A stretch of DNA of 64,000 nucleotides from Limosilactobacillus caviae (GTDB taxonomy: Bacteria > Bacillota > Bacilli > Lactobacillales > Lactobacillaceae), in the NCBI RefSeq assembly GCF_014635905.1, contig NZ_BMDS01000003.1, positions 124,001-188,000 of the forward strand, given 5' to 3'. The notes beneath the pieces are model-generated. The model did not search any database. It was given only the letters and a program-made list of their open reading frames with translations, and was not told the origin of the DNA. The translations under genes were made by a program, and so were the position numbers. Shown one piece after another: positions 57,233 through 64,000 of the stretch (positions are counted from its first letter, which is position 1; the number at the start of each line of letters is the position of its first letter).

Positions 57233-58537
57233 TTATTTACGCGGGTGATGCTGACCGCGTAAAGTTTGTTGTTGAGCTTTTCGTATTTGCCAATATTGGC
57301 GCCCTAGGCTTGTTTCAAAACGACCGTTGCTTTTAGGCTGGTAGTATTGAGCGTCTTTAATTCGGTCAGGCAAATATTGCTGAGCTACCCAATCATGGGG
57401 ATGGTCATGTGGAAAGTCGTAATCAATCCCGTGTCCTAACTTAGCAGCTCCCTTATAATGGGCATCCTTAAGGTGGGCAGGGACATCGCCAAAACCGCCT
57501 TGACGGACTTGCGCAAGGGCTTCATCAATTGCGTTAATTCCTGAATTAGATTTTGGTGAGAGACATAGCTCTATTACAGCATCAGCAAGTGGAATTCGTG
57601 CTTCCGGGAAACCAACTCTTTCTGCTGTTTGAACTGCAGTAACAGCTCGTTGCACAGCAGGCATATTGGCAAGTCCAATGTCTTCATAGGCAGTTACCAT
57701 TAGGCGGCGTGCGATAACAGTAAGGTCACCGGCTTCAATTAACCGTGCCAAGTAATGAAGTGCAGCATCCGTATCTGAACCACGGATCGACTTTTGAAAT
57801 GCTGAAATAACATCATAATGCGCATCGCCGTTTTTATCAGCAGCCAAGGACTTTTTTTGGACACTTTCTTCAATGATCGGTAGTGTAAGATGAATCTTGC
57901 CATCTTCACTTGGATCAGTTGATTTAGCAGCGAGTTCCAAACCGTTTAATGCGCTACGAAGGTCGCCATTCGTTGCTGCAACTAGTTGATTTTCTGCATT
58001 CTCCTCTAAAACTAGTGGTAAATTGCCTAAGCCACGCTCTTTATCGACTAACGCACGGTGGATTGCAATCTTCATTTCATCTACCGAAAGAGGATGGACA
58101 GGGAAAATTTGCGTTCGACTGCGGATTGCCGGATTAATACTAATATACGGGTTCTCTGTTGTTGCGCCGATTAAAATAATCCGTCCGTTTTCTAGGTGTG
58201 GTAAAAGAAAGTCTTGCTTCACCTTATCTAAACGGTGGATTTCATCGAGTAACAATATTACAGTTCCACTCATTTTGGCTTCTTCAGCTACAATCTGTAA
58301 ATCTTTTTTCGTATCCGTTGCTGCGTTTAGTTTCCTAAAGGCATATTTGGTTGACCCGGCAATAGCACTAGCAATACTTGTTTTTCCTGTTCCTGGTGGT
58401 CCATATAAGATCATTGAAGAAAGCATTTTCGCTTTAACCATGCGTGAAATAATTTTTCCTGGGCCGACAAGGTGTTCTTGACCGACCACTTCGTCTAATG
58501 TTCGGGGACGCATTCGATAAGCAAGTGGTTGCTGCAT
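57233..58537 (-). CDS. rarA: Replication-associated recombination AAA ATPase RarA (MgsA)
   Basis: 434 residues of the clamp-loader-like AAA+ family that acts at stalled replication forks. N-terminal MRPRTLDEVVGQEHLVG, Walker A GPPGTGKTS, Walker B LLLDEIHRLD, sensor TTENPYISI. The C-terminal domain includes GDVPAHLKDAHYKGA. It is 3 bp downstream of the yueI-like gene, so the two form an operon. Confidence 0.95.
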   Translation of the reverse strand: MQQPLAYRMRPRTLDEVVGQEHLVGPGKIISRMVKAKMLSSMILYGPPGTGKTSIASAIAGSTKYAFRKLNAATDTKKDLQIVAEEAKMSGTVILLLDEIHRLDKVKQDFLLPHLENGRIILIGATTENPYISINPAIRSRTQIFPVHPLSVDEMKIAIHRALVDKERGLGNLPLVLEENAENQLVAATNGDLRSALNGLELAAKSTDPSEDGKIHLTLPIIEESVQKKSLAADKNGDAHYDVISAFQKSIRGSDTDAALHYLARLIEAGDLTVIARRLMVTAYEDIGLANMPAVQRAVTAVQTAERVGFPEARIPLADAVIELCLSPKSNSGINAIDEALAQVRQGGFGDVPAHLKDAHYKGAAKLGHGIDYDFPHDHPHDWVAQQYLPDRIKDAQYYQPKSNGRFETSLGRQYWQIRKAQQQTLRGQHHPRK

Positions 58538-58540
58538 ATT

Positions 58541-59029
58541 TTATCCACGATCCTTTCTGTGAAAAAGGCGATGAAAAAAGCTTTGACGCTGGTCAACAGA
58601 TTCTTCATCATTATCAATATTTGTGGCCTTTAAATTAGGGTATCTTTTTTTGACGTCAACTGGTGATTGATATACAGCTGTTTTGGCGGCAATTACAATT
58701 GCTAATGATTCCGGATCAGTTTTATATTCGGGATCAGTCTTTAGTGTAAAGTGAGCATTGGCCTTAGCTGCTGCTTGAATATATGGGTGAATTTCATCAT
58801 GCGGGAGCTTGCCGTTGATGAAAATAAGATCACCGATGCCACGATTTACTTCTGTGGTTAGTGCCGTTGTCCAGTCTTGTTCTCTTAATTCTTGAATACT
58901 AATTGTTAAACAGACGCGTTCACGGAATGTTCCGAGGTATTTTCGCTGTTCGTCGGGTTTAATTTTAGGTGTACCATAGACAGCATTATCGATTCGTTGC
59001 TGAGTAGCACTTTTTTCTTGTTCAGCCAT
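58541..59029 (-). CDS. YueI family protein (DUF1694)
   Basis: 162 residues matching the DUF1694/YueI family (RKYLGTFRERVCLTI, EVNRGIGDLIFINGKLPH, YKTDPESLAIVIAAKTAV). Soluble, of unknown function. An in-frame codon at 59062 is available, but AAGGAGGCG lies 8 nt before the ATG at 59027-59029 (MAEQEK), which is preferred. It is the first gene of the operon with rarA. Confidence 0.85.
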   Translation of the reverse strand: MAEQEKSATQQRIDNAVYGTPKIKPDEQRKYLGTFRERVCLTISIQELREQDWTTALTTEVNRGIGDLIFINGKLPHDEIHPYIQAAAKANAHFTLKTDPEYKTDPESLAIVIAAKTAVYQSPVDVKKRYPNLKATNIDNDEESVDQRQSFFHRLFHRKDRG

Positions 59030-59165
59030 GTTGAACGCCTCCTTATCATGCAATTGTAACATGAAATAGGGGAAACTATATTTCTTGATAATATTATAAT
59101 TTTTGTTATATCATAACTAGTGAAGGAGTAAAAATATAGGCTAACGTATAAGGAAAGTGATTATT

Positions 59166-59438
59166 ATGTTTAGTGCAGTATTTTGGGTTTTAGCATTTTG
59201 GTTTATTGTCAATTTGGTTTGGACGATTGCACGCCTTAATAATCGGATGATGTCAAAAACATTTGCTTGGATTAATGTAGTTGCTGTCATAATTGGATTT
59301 TGGACGTTTTACGCTGCAAGTAACGGTGGCGGGGGAGTTACCCCTTGGTTCCGTCTGATTAATTGGACTAACATTGTTCTTGCAATCTTTCAATTTTATA
59401 ACGGATATCGTCCACACCAATATAGTAAGAAATCATAA
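59166..59438 (+). CDS. Small membrane protein, 90 residues
   Basis: Three hydrophobic segments (about 2-22, 34-51 and 65-79), glycine-rich loop SNGGGGVTP and a short basic tail. Family not recognised. A GTG at 59157 is in frame, but AAGGAAAG fits the ATG at 59166. It stands alone, divergent from yueI and convergent with the VOC gene. Confidence 0.6.
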   Translation: MFSAVFWVLAFWFIVNLVWTIARLNNRMMSKTFAWINVVAVIIGFWTFYAASNGGGGVTPWFRLINWTNIVLAIFQFYNGYRPHQYSKKS

Positions 59439-59451
59439 TTAATGCAAGTAA

Positions 59452-59488
59452 AAACGAGGCTAGAAAAAATTCCTAGTCTCGCCTTTTT
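59452..59488. terminator. Convergent bidirectional terminator
   Basis: AACGAGGCTAG (59452-59463) pairs with CTAGTCTCG (59473-59481), with one bulge, flanked by A-run and TTTTT. Confidence 0.8.
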
Positions 59489-59894
59489 ATTTTACAATTT
59501 CACAGAATTCAATTGTTTCACTATTTGGCCCTTCAATATTAAAGAACTTGATTCCCTTATCCCAGAAGTCAAGATGTTGAACTTCATTATCTTTTAGCTT
59601 AAAACCTTCTGCCTTGGCAGCCTTGAAAGCAGCGTCAGCGTCACTGGTATTAAGGGAGATGTGGTTAATAGCACCTGTCTTGTGAACTGCACCGTCACCA
59701 GTCCAGATTTCTAAGGTGAGGTGTCCATATTGCATGAATACTACTTCATTGCCTTGGTCATCGGTATCGAATTCACCGAGTTTCTTAAACCCAAGCTTTT
59801 CCCAAAAAGTGATTGTTTTTGCCATGTCATCAGTTGGAATACCAATGTGTTGAATGTCGTCAAAGTAACCTGCTAAACTCTTATTAAATGCCAT
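59487..59894 (-). CDS. VOC family protein (glyoxalase/dioxygenase fold)
   Basis: 135 residues with paired beta-alpha-beta-beta-beta modules. HIGIPTDDMAKTITFWEKLGF and FFNIEGPNSETIEFCE are typical VOC ends. His in the first strand and Glu in TIEFCE could bind a metal, but the enzymatic role (glyoxalase, antibiotic binding or other) is not readable. It is 22 bp downstream of a YitT/YczE-like membrane gene on the same strand. Confidence 0.85.
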   Translation of the reverse strand: MAFNKSLAGYFDDIQHIGIPTDDMAKTITFWEKLGFKKLGEFDTDDQGNEVVFMQYGHLTLEIWTGDGAVHKTGAINHISLNTSDADAAFKAAKAEGFKLKDNEVQHLDFWDKGIKFFNIEGPNSETIEFCEIVK

Positions 59895-59916
59895 AATAAT
59901 TCACTCCTGTATAATT

Positions 59917-60660
59917 TTAATTACCAATATCAAGTGCTTGGTGCTTTAACTTAGGGAAGATAAAGCGGTCGGCCCAACCAGTGATTGCCCCCTGAAAGGC
60001 AAGGGCAAACAATGTTCCTAGTCCAAAGTTATAAATACCGCCCTGCATGAAAGCAGCAATGATTGCCATAATCGTTGGCGGAATGTATGATAACCACATC
60101 GCAATCGTTGCATTACCATGACAATAGCGGAAACGGATAATTTGGAAAAGGTCATCAGCTGGGTGCAGCACGAGGTTAACCCGCTGATAAATTGAAATGG
60201 CGGTTCCGATGAAAGCAACCCCTAAGAAGTTAATGAAAACGTATAGGATAATCATCGGTAAAGTTGTGGCATCTGGCATAATTCGGTTAAAAATGTCAGA
60301 GAACCATTGAATAAAAATAGAAAATGGCAACATGAAAATAAAATTACCACCAATTCGGCGCCAGTCCCACTTATGCATCAAAATTGCGTTTAGGACAGAA
60401 GTTAACATTCCTAAAACCATGAAAGCCCAGAAAAGGGTCATTGAATTATTTCCCAAAACGGCAATCCCTAGGTTGTTTTCTGCAGCGGTCCAATAAGCGG
60501 AGCCAAGAAATTGTGGGTGAACGTGTGAACTTGTAACAAGCGTTAAAACATTCCCCATTGAGTTAATAATAATTGACAGTGCAAAGTATGCCCAACTAGT
60601 AGTTAGCGAAATCGTTCGTTCAGCAACTTGACCTTGTACTGGAACTTTTTCCTGTTCCAT
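59917..60660 (-). CDS. YczE/YitT-like membrane protein
   Basis: 247 residues with five or six membrane segments. The pattern ALSIIINSMGNVLTLVT plus MTLFWAFMVLGML and FLGVAFIGTAISIYQRVNLVLHPADDL resembles the YczE/YyaS/YitT group of membrane proteins of unknown function. AAGGGAGAATTTGA precedes the ATG. It precedes the VOC gene and is probably cotranscribed. The 243 bp upstream (60661-60903) hold no gene; AAGCGCTTT near 60756 is a weak cre-like core. Confidence 0.7.
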   Translation of the reverse strand: MEQEKVPVQGQVAERTISLTTSWAYFALSIIINSMGNVLTLVTSSHVHPQFLGSAYWTAAENNLGIAVLGNNSMTLFWAFMVLGMLTSVLNAILMHKWDWRRIGGNFIFMLPFSIFIQWFSDIFNRIMPDATTLPMIILYVFINFLGVAFIGTAISIYQRVNLVLHPADDLFQIIRFRYCHGNATIAMWLSYIPPTIMAIIAAFMQGGIYNFGLGTLFALAFQGAITGWADRFIFPKLKHQALDIGN

Positions 60661-60912
60661 TCAAATTCTCCCTTCCAACTTGACCAATTATCTGGTGAAG
60701 TTATTCACTTTCTCTCTACGATGAACTAATTTACAACCAACAAAATAGCTTGTCAAGCGCTTTATAAGTTGAAATAACGGGATTTATCCTATACCAAAAT
60801 TATTGAAACGATTTACTGAAAGCGCCATCATCAAATGGACGTAGGAAACATAAATCTAATTAGACCAATTAGCTGAAAAAGCTTACAGAAAATTCTTGAA
60901 AGGGTGATATAT

Positions 60913-61668
60913 GTGAAGATAATTATTTCTCCAGCTCGAACAATGCAGGTTGATACAGATTCCTTACCTTATAAAAACTTACCAAAATTTATTCATCAAA
61001 CTGAAGATATTTTGGCGTGGATGAGGAGCTTGTCTTATGATGAACTGCACAAGGTATGGGGGAATTGTAGTACGCGTCTAGCAATGAAAAATTACCGTTG
61101 GCTCCAACAAATGGACCTTCACCAAAATTTAACACCGGCGATTATTGCCTTTACGGGGTTGCAGTATCAATATATGGCACCAAGTGTTTTTTCGGAAGAC
61201 GGATTGAAATATGTTGAGGATAACTTGCGGATTTTATCTGGCTTTTACGGTATGCTGCGGCCATTCGATGGAATTGTTCCCTATCGATTAGGGATGGGGG
61301 ATGCGGCAACAGTTAATGGTGACAAGAACCTCTATCAATTTTGGGGCGATCAACTATATCATGAGCTTTACCAGAATAATGATTTAGTGATTGACCTAGC
61401 ATCTGTTGAATATGAAAAGGCAATTACTCCTTATATGCAGCCACAAGACCGGCTTATAAAATGTGTTTTTGGCGAGATAGTTGATGGCAAAGTAAAGCAA
61501 AAAGCGACGTTAGCAAAAATGGCTCGTGGCAACATGGTACGGTATTTAGCAGAAAATCAGGTTAAAACAATTGAGGAGTTAAAACTTTTTAACATCGGTG
61601 GCTATCGTTTTCGAGAGGATCTTTCTAATGACTCAAAATTGATTTTTGAATCACCTGCAAGTATCTAA
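60913..61668 (+). CDS. yaaA: Peroxide stress protein YaaA (DUF328/UPF0246)
   Basis: 251 residues. IIISPARTMQ at the start, GFYGMLRPFDGIVPYRLGMG in the middle and CVFGEIVDGKVKQKATLAKMARG later are family signatures. The E. coli member lowers free iron during peroxide stress and binds DNA. A GTG at 60904 is in frame, but AAAGGGTGA fits the GTG at 60913, giving MKIIISP as in relatives. Monocistronic. Confidence 0.9.
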   Translation: MKIIISPARTMQVDTDSLPYKNLPKFIHQTEDILAWMRSLSYDELHKVWGNCSTRLAMKNYRWLQQMDLHQNLTPAIIAFTGLQYQYMAPSVFSEDGLKYVEDNLRILSGFYGMLRPFDGIVPYRLGMGDAATVNGDKNLYQFWGDQLYHELYQNNDLVIDLASVEYEKAITPYMQPQDRLIKCVFGEIVDGKVKQKATLAKMARGNMVRYLAENQVKTIEELKLFNIGGYRFREDLSNDSKLIFESPASI

Positions 61669-61809
61669 TAATGTTCGCGTTTTTTTTGGCCTTCAGCTGC
61701 GATCAACACACTTTTTATATTTGCTTTAGTTAAAATACGAATATTACTATTGAAAAATAAAAGGATATATGCAATAATCGCACTATCATATTTATTTGAG
61801 GTGGATAAC

Positions 61810-63144
61810 TTGGAAGAAACACGAACAATGGGCTTCTTAGATAGTACTTTTCATCTATCGGAGAATAACACGAACATTAAACGCGAAAGTTTGGCCGGAT
61901 TGACAACATTCGTTTCTATGGCTTACATCCTTTTTGTTAACCCTAGTGTTCTAGGAGCTGCTGGAATGGATAAGGGAGCAGTTTTTACGGCCACTGCTCT
62001 ATCAGCAATTATTGGCTGTCTTTTGATGGGAATTTTGGCTAACTATCCGATTGCAATTGCTCCGGGATTAGGTGATAATGCCTTTTTTACCTATTCAGTT
62101 GTTTTAGCAATGGGGATCCCGTGGCAAAAGGCAATGGCGGGAGTGTTTGTTGCCTCTGTTTTATTTACGATTTTATCTTTTCTTAAGGTTCGGGAAATTG
62201 TAATTAACGCCATTCCTAAAGATTTGAAATATGCAATGGCTGCTGGAATTGGGATATTTATTTCTTTTGTCGGCTTACAGGGTGGCGGAATTATTGTTTC
62301 AAGTAAATCATCGCTGGTTGAATTAGGGTCGCTGACTGTTCCGACTACCTGGATTACAATTTTTGGCGTATTTTTAATTGCTATTTTGATGGTGAAAAAA
62401 GTTCCAGGGGCAATTTTTATCGGTTTAGTAGCGACAACAATTTTAGTGTTGGTGACTGGCTTAGTGAAGATGCCTACCCATATTATGTCAGTTGCACCAA
62501 GTATGGCGCCGACATTCGGTGTAGGAATTAAGTATTTGCCAACGATGGCTGATCCTAAAATGTGGGCGGTAGTTTTAATTTTCTTATTAGTTGCTTTCTT
62601 TGATACTGCGGGAACCCTAGTTGGTTTAGCACAAGAGGCCGGATTAATGAAAGATAATAAGATGCCACGTATTGGTCGTGCATTGATGGCTGATTCGTTG
62701 TCGATGCTTGGCGGAGCAGTGATGGGAACAACTCCAACGTCTGCATATGTTGAATCATCAGCTGGAATTGCAGTCGGTGGAAAGACTGGTTTGACAGCGA
62801 TCGTAACCGGATTATTGTTTGTGTTGAGCATGGCCTTCTCACCAATGTTAGAAGTAGTTACGACTCAGGTAACATCAGCAGCGCTAATTGTTGTAGGAGT
62901 ATTAATGGTTTCAGCACTTAAGGATATTAAATGGGATAAGTTTGAAATTGCCCTGCCATCATTTTTAGTTGTAATTGGCATTCCGCTGACTTATAACATC
63001 TCGTACGGAATTGCATTTGGCTTTTTAACCTACCCAATTTTGATGCTTGCTGCAGGTCGGCGAAAAGAGATTAGTGCTGTAATGTGGATAATGTTTATTG
63101 TCTTTATCGCATTATTATATGTTTTGAATATTTTACCGAAATAA
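61810..63144 (+). CDS. Purine (adenine/guanine/hypoxanthine) permease, AzgA-like NCS2 family
   Basis: 444 residues with about 13-14 membrane segments. ESLAGLTTFVSMAYILFVNP, GLGDNAFFTYSV, DTAGTLVGLAQEAGL and GTTPTSAYVESSAGIAVGGKTG are hallmarks of AzgA/PbuG-type purine:H+ symporters. An ATG at 61750 is in frame but lacks a ribosome binding site; GAGGTGG at 61798-61804 fits the TTG at 61810. An adenosine deaminase remnant lies immediately downstream on the other strand, hinting at a former purine-salvage pair. Confidence 0.88.
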   Translation: MEETRTMGFLDSTFHLSENNTNIKRESLAGLTTFVSMAYILFVNPSVLGAAGMDKGAVFTATALSAIIGCLLMGILANYPIAIAPGLGDNAFFTYSVVLAMGIPWQKAMAGVFVASVLFTILSFLKVREIVINAIPKDLKYAMAAGIGIFISFVGLQGGGIIVSSKSSLVELGSLTVPTTWITIFGVFLIAILMVKKVPGAIFIGLVATTILVLVTGLVKMPTHIMSVAPSMAPTFGVGIKYLPTMADPKMWAVVLIFLLVAFFDTAGTLVGLAQEAGLMKDNKMPRIGRALMADSLSMLGGAVMGTTPTSAYVESSAGIAVGGKTGLTAIVTGLLFVLSMAFSPMLEVVTTQVTSAALIVVGVLMVSALKDIKWDKFEIALPSFLVVIGIPLTYNISYGIAFGFLTYPILMLAAGRRKEISAVMWIMFIVFIALLYVLNILPK

Positions 63145-63147
63145 TAA

Positions 63148-63191
63148 GAAAACTACTTACTCGCTTTTAAAACGTTGTAAGTAGTTTTTTA
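63148..63191 (+). terminator. Terminator of the purine permease gene
   Basis: AAAACTACTTAC (63149-63160) pairs with GTAAGTAGTTTT (63177-63188), then T. The loop is 16 nt. Confidence 0.8.
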
Positions 63192-63362
63192 TTAGTTAAT
63201 TTTTTAATAACGTTATTTTTAACTGCTCGGTAGAGATAATCCATATGATTACGTTGTGCTAGTTTGAATCGTAAAGAAGGGGTTAGGGTCCCTTCAATAT
63301 GGACGTGGAGTTCGGCTTTTGGTAAATTACGGGTAAATTTAGGGGGAAACTGTGGTTGACAT
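63166..63362 (-). pseudogene. Adenosine deaminase N-terminal remnant (add)
   Basis: The minus strand has AGGAGG 7-8 nt before an ATG (63360-63362) that reads MSTTVSP and stops. Shifting frame at the C5 run gives KFTRNLPKAELHVHIEG and then TLTPSLRFKLAQRNHM. LPKAELHVHIEGTL is the metal-binding start of adenosine deaminases. Similarity fades after about 50 codons, and the frame runs into the purine permease terminator. The rest of the enzyme (about 300 residues) is missing. Degenerate gene by frameshift and truncation. Confidence 0.8.
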
Positions 63363-63395
63363 TATTGAACCTCCTAATATTTTAGGCAATTTTAC

Positions 63396-63432
63396 CACAA
63401 AAAAAGAGGATTGGAAGAACCAATCCTCTTGG
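63396..63432 (-). terminator. rpsD terminator (minus strand)
   Basis: On the minus strand AGAGGATTGG pairs with CCAATCCTCT (63405-63414 with 63420-63429), followed by TTTTTTT. Confidence 0.88.
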
Positions 63433-63452
63433 AGATAACAAGCAAGTTAATC

Positions 63453-64000
63453 TTACTTGTTGTAGAATTCAACGATGAGGGCTTCATCGATATCAGCGTT
63501 CATATCTTCACGTGCTGGAATGCGGTTAAGCTTACCTTCAAGCTTGTCGGCATCAAAGTCAACGTATGAAGGGCGAGAAACAACAGCTTCCACAGCGTTC
63601 TTGATAATGTCTAAGTTCTTGGACTTGTCGCGAACAGCAATAACTTGACCAACCTTAACTTCGTATGATGGAATATCAACACGCTTGCCATCAACAGTGA
63701 TGTGACCGTGGTTAACTAATTGACGAGCTTGACGACGAGTAGTAGCCAAACCAAGACGGTAAACCATGTTATCAAGACGACGTTCAAGCAATGCCATGAA
63801 GTTAGCACCGTGAGTACCTTCCTTGATCTTGCCGGCACGAACGAAAAGGTTTGAGAATTGACGTTCAGTCATACCGTACATAAAACGGAGCTTTTGCTTT
63901 TCACGTAATTGTGTACCATATTCTGAAAGCTTACCGCGACGATCATGACCGTGGTCACCAGGAGCGTAAGCCCGACGTGCTAATTCTTTACCAGTACCTG
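63453..64000 (-). CDS. rpsD: 30S ribosomal protein S4 (cut by window end)
   Basis: Primary 16S rRNA-binding protein that starts assembly of the 30S body. The frame is open to the window edge and encodes [33 protein letters not shown], the S4 domain ([31 protein letters not shown]) and the end LIVEFYNK. Only the first 20 or so residues are outside. Monocistronic, with a strong terminator; in many Firmicutes rpsD is autoregulated, but its leader is not in the window. Confidence 0.97.
   Translation of the reverse strand, partial: GTGKELARRAYAPGDHGHDRRGKLSEYGTQLREKQKLRFMYGMTERQFSNLFVRAGKIKEGTHGANFMALLERRLDNMVYRLGLATTRRQARQLVNHGHITVDGKRVDIPSYEVKVGQVIAVRDKSKNLDIIKNAVEAVVSRPSYVDFDADKLEGKLNRIPAREDMNADIDEALIVEFYNK

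Noticed and set aside
60750-60765. AAGCGCTTT core as a cre in front of the YitT-like gene
   Set aside because: Only the central palindrome matches; about 9 of 14 positions, below what I would call a site.
61669-61750. PurR-box-like CGAA motifs before the purine permease
   Set aside because: Two partial matches in opposite orientation exist, but the spacing (about 50 bp) does not fit known paired PurBoxes.
62091-62831. 246-codon minus-strand ORF inside the purine permease gene
   Set aside because: An antisense shadow of a long hydrophobic gene; no ribosome binding site and no family resemblance.

Overview
The window looks like chromosomal DNA of an AT-rich heterofermentative lactobacillus, most like Limosilactobacillus reuteri or a close relative. 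This is inferred from gene content and order: ywzB-murA behind the ATP synthase operon, an arginine deiminase gene with ArgR and two ArcD-like exchangers, an araE-araB-araD-araA cluster, murT-gatD, and a Mub-type repeat protein. No database search was possible. There is no CRISPR array, insertion sequence, integrase or prophage, and most of the window is core genome.

Layout. 1-3.8 kb: the end of a copper ATPase, two unrecognised small proteins, a Na+/H+ antiporter, and single tRNA-Gln(CTG) and tRNA-Glu(CTC) genes, each with its own promoter and terminator. 3.9-8.9 kb: a surface-type island with a membrane protein carrying a Ser-rich tail, a 1036-residue Mub-type repeat protein lacking both a signal peptide and a sortase anchor, and a Ser-rich lipoprotein. 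9-15 kb: a serine hydrolase, then arcA-argR-arcD-arcD2. 15-21.3 kb: murT-gatD on the minus strand (lipid II amidation), then tdk-prfA-prmC-sua5. 21.4-28.6 kb: glyA, upp, ptsI without ptsH, a YibE/F pair, and a uracil permease behind a PyrR-type attenuator. 28.9-35.4 kb: the complete atpBEFHAGDC operon. 35.5-41.6 kb: cell-envelope genes (ywzB, murA, mbl, yidD, rodA, ddl) with an orphan GcvH-like lipoyl protein.

41.6-56 kb is the accessory sugar section. It starts with an XRE-TPR regulator behind an unusual leader. An AraC-type regulator then diverges from a GH115-like glycosidase and a GPH-family symporter. Next is the arabinose regulon araE-B-D-A, whose promoter carries an AraR box and a cre. 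After it come a broken lacA-like gene and, on the minus strand, araR with a coupled aldo/keto reductase. 56-64 kb: uspA, a 6S RNA gene next to rarA, yueI, small membrane proteins, a VOC protein, yaaA, a purine permease, a degenerate adenosine deaminase remnant and rpsD (cut by the window end).

The most interesting items are: the GH115/GPH/AraC locus as an uncharacterised glycoside-use system; the Mub-repeat protein with no export or anchor signal; a recurring stem-loop family present three times; the structured leader (promoter, dyad, 15-codon ORF, long inverted repeat) before the XRE-TPR regulator; and two gene wrecks (a 13-nt deletion in lacA, and a frameshifted and truncated add remnant). 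I found no clear evidence of a wholly new defence or mobile system.
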